Below, piece after piece: positions 1-6,837 of a DNA stretch of 64,000 nt. The notes under the pieces are model-generated. The model did no database searches. It saw only the letters and a list, made by a program, of their open reading frames with translations, and was not told where the DNA came from. The stretch covers positions 1-64,000 of the forward strand of contig CAISPO010000037.1 in NCBI GenBank assembly GCA_903887415.1, given 5' to 3'. This DNA comes from an uncultured Bacteroidota bacterium (GTDB lineage Bacteria > Bacteroidota > Bacteroidia > Chitinophagales > Chitinophagaceae). Positions within the stretch are counted from its first letter, which is position 1. Each line of letters opens with the position of its first letter. A program made the translations under genes and the position numbers.

Positions 1-12
1 TATAAAATTTTT

Positions 13-64
13 CACCCTGTGTGTCCTGCCTGCCCCCGCGGGGGCAGGCAGGACACACAGGGTG
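13..64. repeat. Perfect 52-bp GC-rich palindrome
   Basis: Two 26-base arms meet with no spacer and pair perfectly, centred between 38 and 39. The core is CCCCCGCGGGGG, flanked by CTGCCTG/CAGGCAG and TGTGTGTC/GACACACA. It is far more GC-rich than its surroundings. It could work as a bidirectional terminator for the plus-strand side or be a dispersed intergenic repeat; no T-run follows on either strand. The bases from 65 to 151 hold nothing I can recognise. Confidence 0.8.
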
Positions 65-151
65 GGTTGACACAGTTTAAAATACACTCCCTGAGCGTGG
101 CCCATCTAATTTTATGATGCCCGAATTTGATGTTTAAACGGTATAAACTGC

Positions 152-748
152 TTAATGCTTTACTACTATTTGCTGGTTAAAAACCTCTGTTCCCTGTTCG
201 GCATGGAATATATAGTTTCCCGCAGGTACATCAGCAACGTTGATATCTGCGGATTTTTTGCCGCTGAATTTCTTCACGATTGTTTTTTTTCCAGCCATAT
301 CCGTCATAGTAATAGTCATTGGTGCCGTACTTCTGAACTGGATATGAAGCGTCTGCGAAACGGGGTTAGGTGATATGGCAGTTATCGGAACTGCGGCGGT
401 TCCGTTAATCCCAGTGCCACCTACCACAGTGAAAGATCCTATCATTCCCATAGAAACATGAATATTACATTGGTAATTATAAGTGCCGGCAACTGTTGGT
501 ACATAAATAAATGTGGTTGACGTGGAATTCATATTATTATTCCACGTTGCGGCCCCGGCAGGAATACTGGTGCTGGTGGTGGTATGTGTACCGTTTAGCC
601 ATATCCACATGATCGTATCTCCCAAAGGAACACTTGATATTGAGCTGGGTGTAAAGACATGATTCTGCACAGTTACAGTGTCTGTAGTTGCATAGGAATT
701 AAAGGAAACGCAAAAGATAGCGGCAAATAAGAATAGTTTTGTTTTCAT
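152..748 (-). CDS. Secreted plastocyanin-like copper protein with T9SS sorting domain
   Basis: Predicted 198-residue secreted protein. The start at 748 is preferred over an upstream in-frame ATG (814) because it begins a clean signal peptide ending near Ala20. Residues 22-110 look like a cupredoxin fold: His55 and the block Cys94-x2-His97-x4-Met102 give the four type 1 copper ligands in plastocyanin spacing. After a short linker, residues 125-198 look like a T9SS type A sorting domain (SPNPVSQ, PAGNYIF, basic end), so the protein is expected to reach the cell surface. It lies 100 bases downstream of the B12 operon on the same strand; whether they share a transcript is unclear. Role inferred: surface electron transfer or copper binding. 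Confidence 0.8.
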   Translation of the reverse strand: MKTKLFLFAAIFCVSFNSYATTDTVTVQNHVFTPSSISSVPLGDTIMWIWLNGTHTTTSTSIPAGAATWNNNMNSTSTTFIYVPTVAGTYNYQCNIHVSMGMIGSFTVVGGTGINGTAAVPITAISPNPVSQTLHIQFRSTAPMTITMTDMAGKKTIVKKFSGKKSADINVADVPAGNYIFHAEQGTEVFNQQIVVKH

Positions 749-854
749 AAAATTGATTTTTGGGCGCGATGAAAAATGTTGTTGAATTGAAAATTGATAC
801 GTGTATATATACACGTATCAAAGGTAAGGATGAATGAAATACAAAAGCGATATG

Positions 855-2813
855 TTAAAACAAATCAGCGTTAAATGCTGCGAGCCAGTTTGTGCCCGGC
901 ATTGGGCGGGACGCAACGACCTGGTATTGTTCGTTCCATATGTTATTGCACTGGGCCGTAAACTGCCACTTACGCCTGTGAACAGACAGGGTGTACATTA
1001 ACTGTACATTGCCCGTCTGATACGGCTGCAAGTAAGAGGATTCATCGGTGGTGGTGAAGCGGTAGCCGGTATAGGTATGGTTGTAATTAAACGAAAAGCG
1101 TCTGTAGTTAAAGCTTATGTTCATCTGTCCGTTATATCTTGGGGTATAAGGTATTTGTTTGCCTACGCTGCCATCATTGTAGATATAGCTGGAAACGGTT
1201 GTGGCCAGCACATAGGCTGTGTTAACCCCGAAGTGGAGCTTCCATTTGCCTATTGAGTAAGTGAGATCATTTGCGGTTTCCACACCTCTGCTATGCACTT
1301 CCGCAATGTTGTGCGGCGTCCAGATAGCACCACCCAGCCATAGGATCCAGTCGTGAATATCGCGGCTAAAAACAGAGAGGTCATGGTACAGAGCAAAATT
1401 TCCAATTTTCGCTTTTACCGTATAACCGGCATCCTCGCTCCATCCTTGCTCCGGCCTCAGGCTGGCATTGCCGCCGGGGTTGAAATACAATTCATTGAGC
1501 GTTGGCGCGCGGTAACTGCGTTGTGCGTTTGCACGGACTGTTAGCCAGTTAAAAATAATAAAAGAGGCGTCAACGCCTGGCAAGAAAACATTCCGGCGCT
1601 GAACGGAGTCTCCCTGTCCGATGATCTGCTCAACTCTTGCGTTCGCGGCAACATCAAGCCGGTTATTGAACTGTTTGTAATCGTATGCTCCCGCCAGCGC
1701 TATTTTGTCCTGCTGCATTGCTTTATTGCTGTCGGGCAAGGGCAGCCAGGCTATTTGTACCGGGATGAACAAAAGCAGTTGGCCGTACTGGTCAAATTGT
1801 TTCTTCCATCCTGCTTCCTGGTAATACTGGTAAACAATATCATCTGTATGAAGCTGAACGGCTTCATAGCTGTAGGTTACCTCATCACGGATGAAGGATG
1901 ATCTGGCATACCATGTACTGCTTGTGGTCTGTTTGTTCCAGTCGAGCACCAGCCTTAAAGAGCGGTCTGTTTCTATTTTGTCGGAATAGGTTTCAAATAA
2001 AGCGGGCGGAATATCCCTGTCGTTCTGCTGATACCAGGCAGAAAGGGAAATGGTGTTCTTATCAGCAATTTTATATGCAGCACGTAATATGCCTGATGCA
2101 CCATGTATGGTATCGTGAGGCATAAGCATGTGGGTGCCCTGCAGGGTTGTGTAGTTAAAATTGTCAGCACCAAACTGCCCAAACCCACTTGCGGAAAAAT
2201 ACCACCTGCTGTCGCATGTACTGGCTTTGAAGCCGCCCATGTACTGGCTAAAGCTGCCCCCGCCAATGCTTAAAGAGAGATGCGTATTATCATTGCCTGC
2301 GTTGCGAAAAACAGGTGTATCATCTTCCAGCAGTAATGCCCCGCCTACATTGCCGCTGCCCAGCAGCGCAGATGAACCGCCATAAACTATATTCACCTTG
2401 TTCATAAGCATGACGGGAAGCGAGGAAACATCAGCGATACCAAGCGCGGCATTTTGAATGGGAATGCCATTCCACATCACTTGTGACTGCGCGGCCGATG
2501 AGCCCCGGAAATTCAGTGTTGCCAAGCCGTTCATGCCGTAGGATTTCACAAAGACAGGCTCCTGCTGCGATAACAGGTTAGCGATATTCTGAAGCTGGTA
2601 TTGCTGTAATGTTGCGGAATCAATGGAGATTACTTTCTGACCCGGGGAAAATTCGTTGATCTTCGTATCGTTGGAGGTTTTGTGCTTGCCGTGTACTTTT
2701 ACTTCGTTTAAAGTATCGTTACTGGTTTGGGCTATCGTGTTGCCAGCAAAAGAAAACAAAACCATTATCAATAATAGTGCGCGGATACTTGTTATGTAGC
2801 GTTCTAAGTTCAA
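855..2813 (-). CDS. btuB: TonB-dependent outer-membrane receptor, BtuB-like (cobalamin uptake)
   Basis: A 652-residue TonB-dependent receptor. The signal peptide ends around Ala28-Gln29. The plug domain covers roughly residues 40-170 (FRGSSAAQSQVMWNGIPIQ, GSGNVGG), and the rest is a beta-barrel rich in alternating aromatic residues ending in the terminal Phe expected of outer-membrane proteins. At 652 residues it is in the size range of BtuB rather than the much longer SusC proteins, and it lacks the SusC carboxypeptidase-like N-terminal domain. It is the last gene of an operon behind a cobalamin riboswitch and lies 6 bases after the BtuG-like gene. Corrinoid uptake is inferred mainly from that context; the barrel alone does not fix the ligand. 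Confidence 0.82.
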   Translation of the reverse strand: MNLERYITSIRALLLIMVLFSFAGNTIAQTSNDTLNEVKVHGKHKTSNDTKINEFSPGQKVISIDSATLQQYQLQNIANLLSQQEPVFVKSYGMNGLATLNFRGSSAAQSQVMWNGIPIQNAALGIADVSSLPVMLMNKVNIVYGGSSALLGSGNVGGALLLEDDTPVFRNAGNDNTHLSLSIGGGSFSQYMGGFKASTCDSRWYFSASGFGQFGADNFNYTTLQGTHMLMPHDTIHGASGILRAAYKIADKNTISLSAWYQQNDRDIPPALFETYSDKIETDRSLRLVLDWNKQTTSSTWYARSSFIRDEVTYSYEAVQLHTDDIVYQYYQEAGWKKQFDQYGQLLLFIPVQIAWLPLPDSNKAMQQDKIALAGAYDYKQFNNRLDVAANARVEQIIGQGDSVQRRNVFLPGVDASFIIFNWLTVRANAQRSYRAPTLNELYFNPGGNASLRPEQGWSEDAGYTVKAKIGNFALYHDLSVFSRDIHDWILWLGGAIWTPHNIAEVHSRGVETANDLTYSIGKWKLHFGVNTAYVLATTVSSYIYNDGSVGKQIPYTPRYNGQMNISFNYRRFSFNYNHTYTGYRFTTTDESSYLQPYQTGNVQLMYTLSVHRRKWQFTAQCNNIWNEQYQVVASRPMPGTNWLAAFNADLF

Positions 2814-2819
2814 AATAAT

Positions 2820-3893
2820 TTACTCATCAAAATAAAAATGCCCCGGCCCCAAGCCTACATTAAAACTCCTTACCAGCGTGGCATCCGGGCGATAAATATA
2901 AACGCTGCCTTTCTGGATAAACCCTTTTGGGTCGCCTACATAAATATCGTTGCTTACGTGGTCAACGCCGAGCGCCCAAAAATATTGATACTGCTTTGCC
3001 GCGATAAAGGCTTGTGCCGGCAATGCGGCATCGTGTATGCCCATGCGGTATATGCCATTGTCGGCAGTGCCGCCATTCTGGTTAGCTTCAATAAAGTAGA
3101 GGGTATCCTTTGTTTTGTTGAACACAGGCCTTACCGTGTTTGCATCTGCCGGGAAAGTATATGACATCAATATTTCCCCAGTGGAGGGATCAATACGCGT
3201 CCATGTTGCCGTTTTACCAGCGTACTGTTCCCCCGCCAGTACCCACAGCATCTGCTCCTTGTCTATCAATGCTTCCTGCGGGGCGTAGCCGGCTACCTTA
3301 ATGGTTTGTATCAGCTTGTCACTAGTAATGTCTATCTTATAAACAGAGTTGCCTGCTGTATCCCATGTACAGATAATGGCGGTATTGTTGTACAGGCACA
3401 TTCCCTCAGGGTTCTGATTTGGCAGTGTGATGGTGTCTGTCACTGTTAGCGTTTGAGGATTGATGACGTACAACTTGTTGTCATACAGTGAAGATACATA
3501 GGCTTTTGTGGCGCTTATGGATAAAATATATCGTGGTTTGGGAATACTGATCACGCCTGCAAGGTTCCAATTGGTGGCATTGACTACAGCTATTTTATCA
3601 GAATTATTAACGCAGAGAAAGAGCTTATCGCCTATGCGCTGCATACTCTGGAACACATCGCCAAGCGGCTGGCCATTGGCAATGGCGTATAGATCGCCAT
3701 AAATGCTGTCGGTGGCCGGTGAAAAAGCATATAAGGTAGCATCTCCGTTACCGAAGTTTCCCTCGCAGACGATATATACATTGCCGGTAGCTCCTGGCAC
3801 ACTATTAGTTGCCGCATCCGGCTTGTCTTTTTTGCAGGAAGCCGTTAAGCAGCATAGTGCAACGATCAGCGTTTTGTAACCTTTTCCACCCAT
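2820..3893 (-). CDS. BtuG-like beta-propeller surface lipoprotein (YncE/DUF5074 type)
   Basis: A 357-residue lipoprotein. A short hydrophobic signal ends in TASC, so Cys20 is the likely lipidated residue, followed by the charged KKDKPD tail. The body is a run of beta-propeller blades of YncE type (VYIVCEGNFGNGDATLY, KLFLCVNNSDKIAVVNA, LYVINPQTLTVTDTI, DIYVGDPKGF). In gut Bacteroides, propeller lipoproteins of this kind next to BtuB (BtuG) capture vitamin B12 at the surface and hand it to the receptor. The start overlaps the end of the upstream gene by 28 bases and the stop is 6 bases before btuB, so translation is probably coupled. The assignment rests on fold, lipobox and the riboswitch operon. 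Confidence 0.75.
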   Translation of the reverse strand: MGGKGYKTLIVALCCLTASCKKDKPDAATNSVPGATGNVYIVCEGNFGNGDATLYAFSPATDSIYGDLYAIANGQPLGDVFQSMQRIGDKLFLCVNNSDKIAVVNATNWNLAGVISIPKPRYILSISATKAYVSSLYDNKLYVINPQTLTVTDTITLPNQNPEGMCLYNNTAIICTWDTAGNSVYKIDITSDKLIQTIKVAGYAPQEALIDKEQMLWVLAGEQYAGKTATWTRIDPSTGEILMSYTFPADANTVRPVFNKTKDTLYFIEANQNGGTADNGIYRMGIHDAALPAQAFIAAKQYQYFWALGVDHVSNDIYVGDPKGFIQKGSVYIYRPDATLVRSFNVGLGPGHFYFDE

Positions 3894-4864
3894 TTGTCTC
3901 CGTTGGCATCACTTAATACAAGGTAGTACATTCCGGCAGGGAATTGCTCCATACCCAGTGTGTTGTTGTTTTGCGTTAGTTGGTATTGCCGCTGCACACT
4001 ACCTGTTATATTGGTCAGTGTTGCTGTCAAACCAATTGGCAAAGTTCCATTAACCGAAACAACGAACTTATCGGTCGCGGGGTTTGGGAATATTGACACA
4101 GTTACATCATCCTGTAAGGAATGAACCGCTGTTATCCCTACTTCATTTAACAAGCCGACCGCATCCAGGTCGAAGCCACAAGACGGGAACGCAGTAGGAT
4201 AAGGATCGTTGATGATCCTGCCGAGGTTATCGCGCGATGAATGCCCAGTTATGGAGCCCACTACATCAATAATGCGCACATGGGTTACATTGTTTACATC
4301 AAGCCCCGGGTTTCCTGCCAGCTCTTCAAGGTCGAATGGCGTACCGTACATTGCGATATATTTCCCCGCGAGGTTGTTGAGGTTGCTTGCGTTGAGATAA
4401 TCGGGATTACCTATTTGTACATTATCAGGTGTTAATGATGTTGCCGGAAACCTGAAATAGTTAATTCCATCTGAACTTACCTCTACAAACGCAAGCTCCA
4501 GGAATGCCTGCGAATCGTTCGAAGCATTTATAAAACCGTTTTCGAAAACTGCAAAATCAGGCCCATCGCCGTTATAAATGGAGTGGGGAAAAGTGAGTAC
4601 AGCAACGCCACTATCGCCGAGGCTTACCACACCCAGATCAGCAGGCCCTATAGCCATGCTGCTATCTCCTGTTGAGGCATAGCCCAGCGAAGGATTTGCG
4701 ATGTCCATAAATCCCCGGTAAACGGTACATTGGCTGGCCCAGCCTACCAACAGGTTGCTGGATGCGCTTATTGCAGTGCTGCCGGGCAGGCCAGCCTGGG
4801 GCGCATACTGGGCGTATGCGCTATTGACGAAGAGATAAAATATAAAAAATAAAAAGCTCCTCAT
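3866..4864 (-). CDS. T9SS surface protein of the B12 operon
   Basis: A 332-residue secreted protein. The start at 4864 gives a signal peptide ending in YAQ; an upstream in-frame ATG at 4909 lies inside a hairpin and is rejected. The body (about 25-250) matches the cell-surface protein type often found in Bacteroidota cobalamin loci (GDGPDFAVFENGF, ELAFVEVSSDG, FDLEELAG, SCGFDLDAVGLLNE), and residues 258-332 look like a T9SS type A sorting domain (SIFPNPATDKF, FPAGMYYLVL). The ELAFVEVSSDGINYFRF segment resembles discoidin-like sugar-binding folds, but I cannot assign a ligand. It is the second gene of the operon, after the DUF4465 gene, and overlaps the BtuG-like gene. A role in corrinoid capture is inferred from the operon only. 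Confidence 0.75.
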   Translation of the reverse strand: MRSFLFFIFYLFVNSAYAQYAPQAGLPGSTAISASSNLLVGWASQCTVYRGFMDIANPSLGYASTGDSSMAIGPADLGVVSLGDSGVAVLTFPHSIYNGDGPDFAVFENGFINASNDSQAFLELAFVEVSSDGINYFRFPATSLTPDNVQIGNPDYLNASNLNNLAGKYIAMYGTPFDLEELAGNPGLDVNNVTHVRIIDVVGSITGHSSRDNLGRIINDPYPTAFPSCGFDLDAVGLLNEVGITAVHSLQDDVTVSIFPNPATDKFVVSVNGTLPIGLTATLTNITGSVQRQYQLTQNNNTLGMEQFPAGMYYLVLSDANGDKWVEKVTKR

Positions 4865-4881
4865 ACTGTTTCTTTTTTTAA

Positions 4882-4909
4882 GTGTGCCGCACCCCAACGT
4901 GCGGCACAC
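4882..4909 (-). other. Intercistronic hairpin in the B12 operon
   Basis: Two perfect 11-base arms (GTGTGCCGCAC and its complement) flank a six-base loop. It occupies the gap between the stop of the DUF4465 gene (4916) and the start of the next gene (4864). On the transcribed minus strand it is followed by A-rich sequence, not a U-run, so it is not an intrinsic terminator. It could stabilise the upstream mRNA segment or set the relative yield of the two proteins. Confidence 0.7.
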
Positions 4910-4915
4910 CCAACT

Positions 4916-5902
4916 TTACTTCTTTACAAACTTTATGGTTGCTGTTTTTCCGCCGCCGGACAGTTGCAGCATATATACGCCAGCAGCAAAAGCTGAGGTA
5001 TTTATTTCAAAATGCTTTGCTGCGACCCGCGCTGTATTCACTACATTACCTGCCATATCAACAACAGCCCATTCCTGCACGGTATTGTCTGTAAGATCTA
5101 CGTACAGACCAGTGGTTGCCGGGTTAGGATACACTTTTGCAGCATAGGATGGCTGAACATTTTGAACGCCCAGGCTACCGGGATTTGTAGTAAAGTTGTC
5201 CATGCAGAAGAATGCAGGTGTGTTCATGCCAAATCCTCCTGCCGTGTCAGAAGAGTTGAGGTGAAACTGAAGACTATCCACGTTGCCGAGCGATGTCAGG
5301 TCAACCCATTCCCATGTCTTTAAAATATACCTTGCCGCGCTGTCTGCCGACCTGAAATCAGCGAGATAAAAATTGACACTATCTGCTGTCAGGGTTCCAC
5401 CGTTATAGCCTTTGATAGTGAGTAAAAACCATGACCCGCTATCGAATGCGGTGGCTGTGAAATAACCATCCCGTATTGCGTTATAGGCATATGTGCTGTT
5501 GGTAACATAAAAACCGCTTACCGGTTTGTTTACAGCTGGTCCGGTCAATATGACGCGGGTGTAAAATGCAAATGTTACAGGATCGCTGCAATAAACTGCG
5601 GCATAATTTGCAGAGCCACCGTACCCGATTGCCGTTTTGGCTGAATATTCGTTGCCGTAGCCGCTATGTACGCTATCTACCTTATCGGAGTAAGCAAAAC
5701 CTCCCTGCCAGCCGTAAGCGCTGTCATACACACAAGGGAAATGGGCGTTGCCGTCGTGGAAGCCAACATCTGTGCCGGTAGCTACGTAATTCACATAGGC
5801 AGTGTCTGCTGCCAAAACCTGGTCATCAAAAGTCGCCACTGTCTGGGCGTGAGCTGCTGTACCCAGTACAAGAGCTGAAAACAATAATGTAATTGTGCGC
5901 AT
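4916..5902 (-). CDS. DUF4465 protein with T9SS sorting domain (BtuH-like)
   Basis: A 328-residue secreted protein and first gene of the B12 operon. The signal peptide ends in AHAQ (residue 20). Residues 20-245 carry the DUF4465 signature: SGSWFLLTIKGYN, FYLADFRS, a WEWVDLTSLGNVDSLQF block and SSDTAGGFGMNTPAFFCMDN. Residues 255-328 are a T9SS sorting domain (VYPNPATTGLYVDL, FAAGVYMLQL). DUF4465-type proteins occur in Bacteroidota corrinoid loci, and my recollection is that one such family was described as the B12-binding lipoprotein BtuH; here the N-terminus has no lipobox Cys, so the surface anchor would be T9SS instead. The 5' leader contains a cobalamin riboswitch. Confidence 0.8.
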   Translation of the reverse strand: MRTITLLFSALVLGTAAHAQTVATFDDQVLAADTAYVNYVATGTDVGFHDGNAHFPCVYDSAYGWQGGFAYSDKVDSVHSGYGNEYSAKTAIGYGGSANYAAVYCSDPVTFAFYTRVILTGPAVNKPVSGFYVTNSTYAYNAIRDGYFTATAFDSGSWFLLTIKGYNGGTLTADSVNFYLADFRSADSAARYILKTWEWVDLTSLGNVDSLQFHLNSSDTAGGFGMNTPAFFCMDNFTTNPGSLGVQNVQPSYAAKVYPNPATTGLYVDLTDNTVQEWAVVDMAGNVVNTARVAAKHFEINTSAFAAGVYMLQLSGGGKTATIKFVKK

Positions 5903-5962
5903 ATATCAATTGGTTTTTAAAAACAATTTATATCATGCAGCAATTGGGTAAAATCAGATACA

Positions 5963-5986
5963 GAAAAAAACGGGGATACCCCTGCC
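5963..5986 (-). terminator. Possible attenuator terminator after the B12 riboswitch
   Basis: On the minus strand a short GC stem (GGGG-TAT-CCCC) is followed by G and seven T. It lies between the riboswitch aptamer and the start codon at 5902, where a transcription attenuator would be. The stem is only four base pairs with a three-base loop, so it is weak by itself; the longer hairpin at 6028-6054 may be the antiterminator or kissing-loop partner. Confidence 0.4.
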
Positions 5987-6027
5987 TTTATCTCATCTGC
6001 GCTTTTCATCCCGAAAGCAGCGATAAG

Positions 6028-6235
6028 CTTTCCTTCCGCCGGGCGAAAGGAAATTTTACAGAGGCAGGTCTTCTGACTTACTCCACTTTTTTGCGGCCTT
6101 CCCGTCTGGTAGGACAGTGGCTATTTAGGAAGCAAAAAAGCATTTAGCGGAGCTAACAGCATCGGGTAATGTCCAGGATTCACACCTGGTTCCCTTTTCA
6201 TCCTCCCGCCATGGGCGGAAGAAACCTTTGTAAGT
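6028..6235 (-). promoter_or_regulatory. Cobalamin (B12) riboswitch
   Basis: Read on the minus strand, the segment has the cobalamin aptamer landmarks in order: ACAAAGGTT at the 5' edge, AAAGGGAACCAGGTGTGAA with TCCTGG, then GCCACTG, GGGAAGG, and the B12 box AAGTCAGAAGACCTGCC at about 6063-6079. A downstream hairpin (6028-6054, arms TTTCCTTTCGCC/GGCGGAAGGAAA) is probably the regulatory stem. The leader then runs to the ATG at 5902. High cobalamin is expected to shut off the whole DUF4465-to-btuB operon. Exact edges are estimated. Confidence 0.93.
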
Positions 6236-6236
6236 G

Positions 6237-6244
6237 CAAAAGTA
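6237..6244 (-). promoter_or_regulatory. -7 promoter box of the B12 operon
   Basis: TACTTTTG on the minus strand matches the Bacteroidota -7 consensus TAnnTTTG. Transcription would start at about 6232, exactly where the riboswitch aptamer begins, which supports both calls. I see no good -33 TTG at the usual distance. Confidence 0.6.
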
Positions 6245-6291
6245 TAAAGTAAAATCTTAAATGAGCAGTTTTTTTTGCCCGAGAAAAAAGA

Positions 6292-6747
6292 TCAGTCTGT
6301 ATTTCTCATTTTTTCGAGTAGTTCGCTGAGCAGGGTTGCTTCACTATCATCCAGACCGCTAATTCTTTTTTGCATAGCATCAACAAGTATATTGGAGCTT
6401 TCTACCTGTTTCAAGCCATTGTCAGTGAGTGATATTAGTGTTTCCCGCTTATCTTCTCTTGAGGGCGTACGTTTTACCAGTTTTTTTATAAGCAACCTGT
6501 CTATTATCCGGGGAACGTTTGAGCTTTTTTCGATCATCCTCGAACCAATGTCTTTTACACACATTTGCTCCGGATGCTTGCCTTTCAGTATCCGCAGTAC
6601 GTTAAACTGTTCTATCGTCAAACCATTTTCTTTCAGCACAGTGTTCAGATGTGTTTTCATCCAATAGCTGGTGTACATAAGGTTGACCGATGCCTTATGC
6701 GCAGGATCCGTAAACCGATTTGATTTTATGGCTTCTTCCAGTTTCAT
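6292..6747 (-). CDS. MarR-family winged-helix transcriptional regulator
   Basis: A 151-residue protein of usual MarR length. Residues 24-50 form the dimerisation helix region; residues 45-110 are the winged helix-turn-helix, including FNVLRILKGKHPEQMCVKDIG, MIEKSSNVPRIIDRL (recognition helix) and the wing RTPSREDKRETLISLTDNG, the DxR-type wing of the family; a C-terminal helix follows. It sits alone between the B12 riboswitch and the exopolysaccharide operon, on the same strand as both. Its -7 box is only four bases before the ATG, so the mRNA is probably leaderless. The ligand and targets cannot be read from sequence. Confidence 0.9.
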   Translation of the reverse strand: MKLEEAIKSNRFTDPAHKASVNLMYTSYWMKTHLNTVLKENGLTIEQFNVLRILKGKHPEQMCVKDIGSRMIEKSSNVPRIIDRLLIKKLVKRTPSREDKRETLISLTDNGLKQVESSNILVDAMQKRISGLDDSEATLLSELLEKMRNTD

Positions 6748-6751
6748 AGTG

Positions 6752-6759
6752 CAAATATA
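6752..6759 (-). promoter_or_regulatory. -7 box of the marR gene, abutting the ATG
   Basis: TATATTTG on the minus strand fits TAnnTTTG exactly. Only CACT separates it from the ATG at 6747, which predicts a start of transcription at or within a base of the start codon. Confidence 0.55.
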
Positions 6760-6837
6760 TGGAGGTACATATGGTGAGGGGGGGATTTTATTTTATAGTG
6801 CTACAGGAATATTGTTCGCAACATTTATGCCAGAATA

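Noticed and set aside
4882-4909. Hairpin considered as a terminator within the B12 operon
   Set aside because: On the transcribed strand it is followed by A-rich sequence rather than U, and the downstream genes clearly belong to the same operon.
6275-6667. Open frame of 130 codons on the plus strand opposite marR
   Set aside because: It mirrors the MarR coding sequence, which has clear family motifs; the frame has a Ser/Phe-rich composition typical of a complementary strand.
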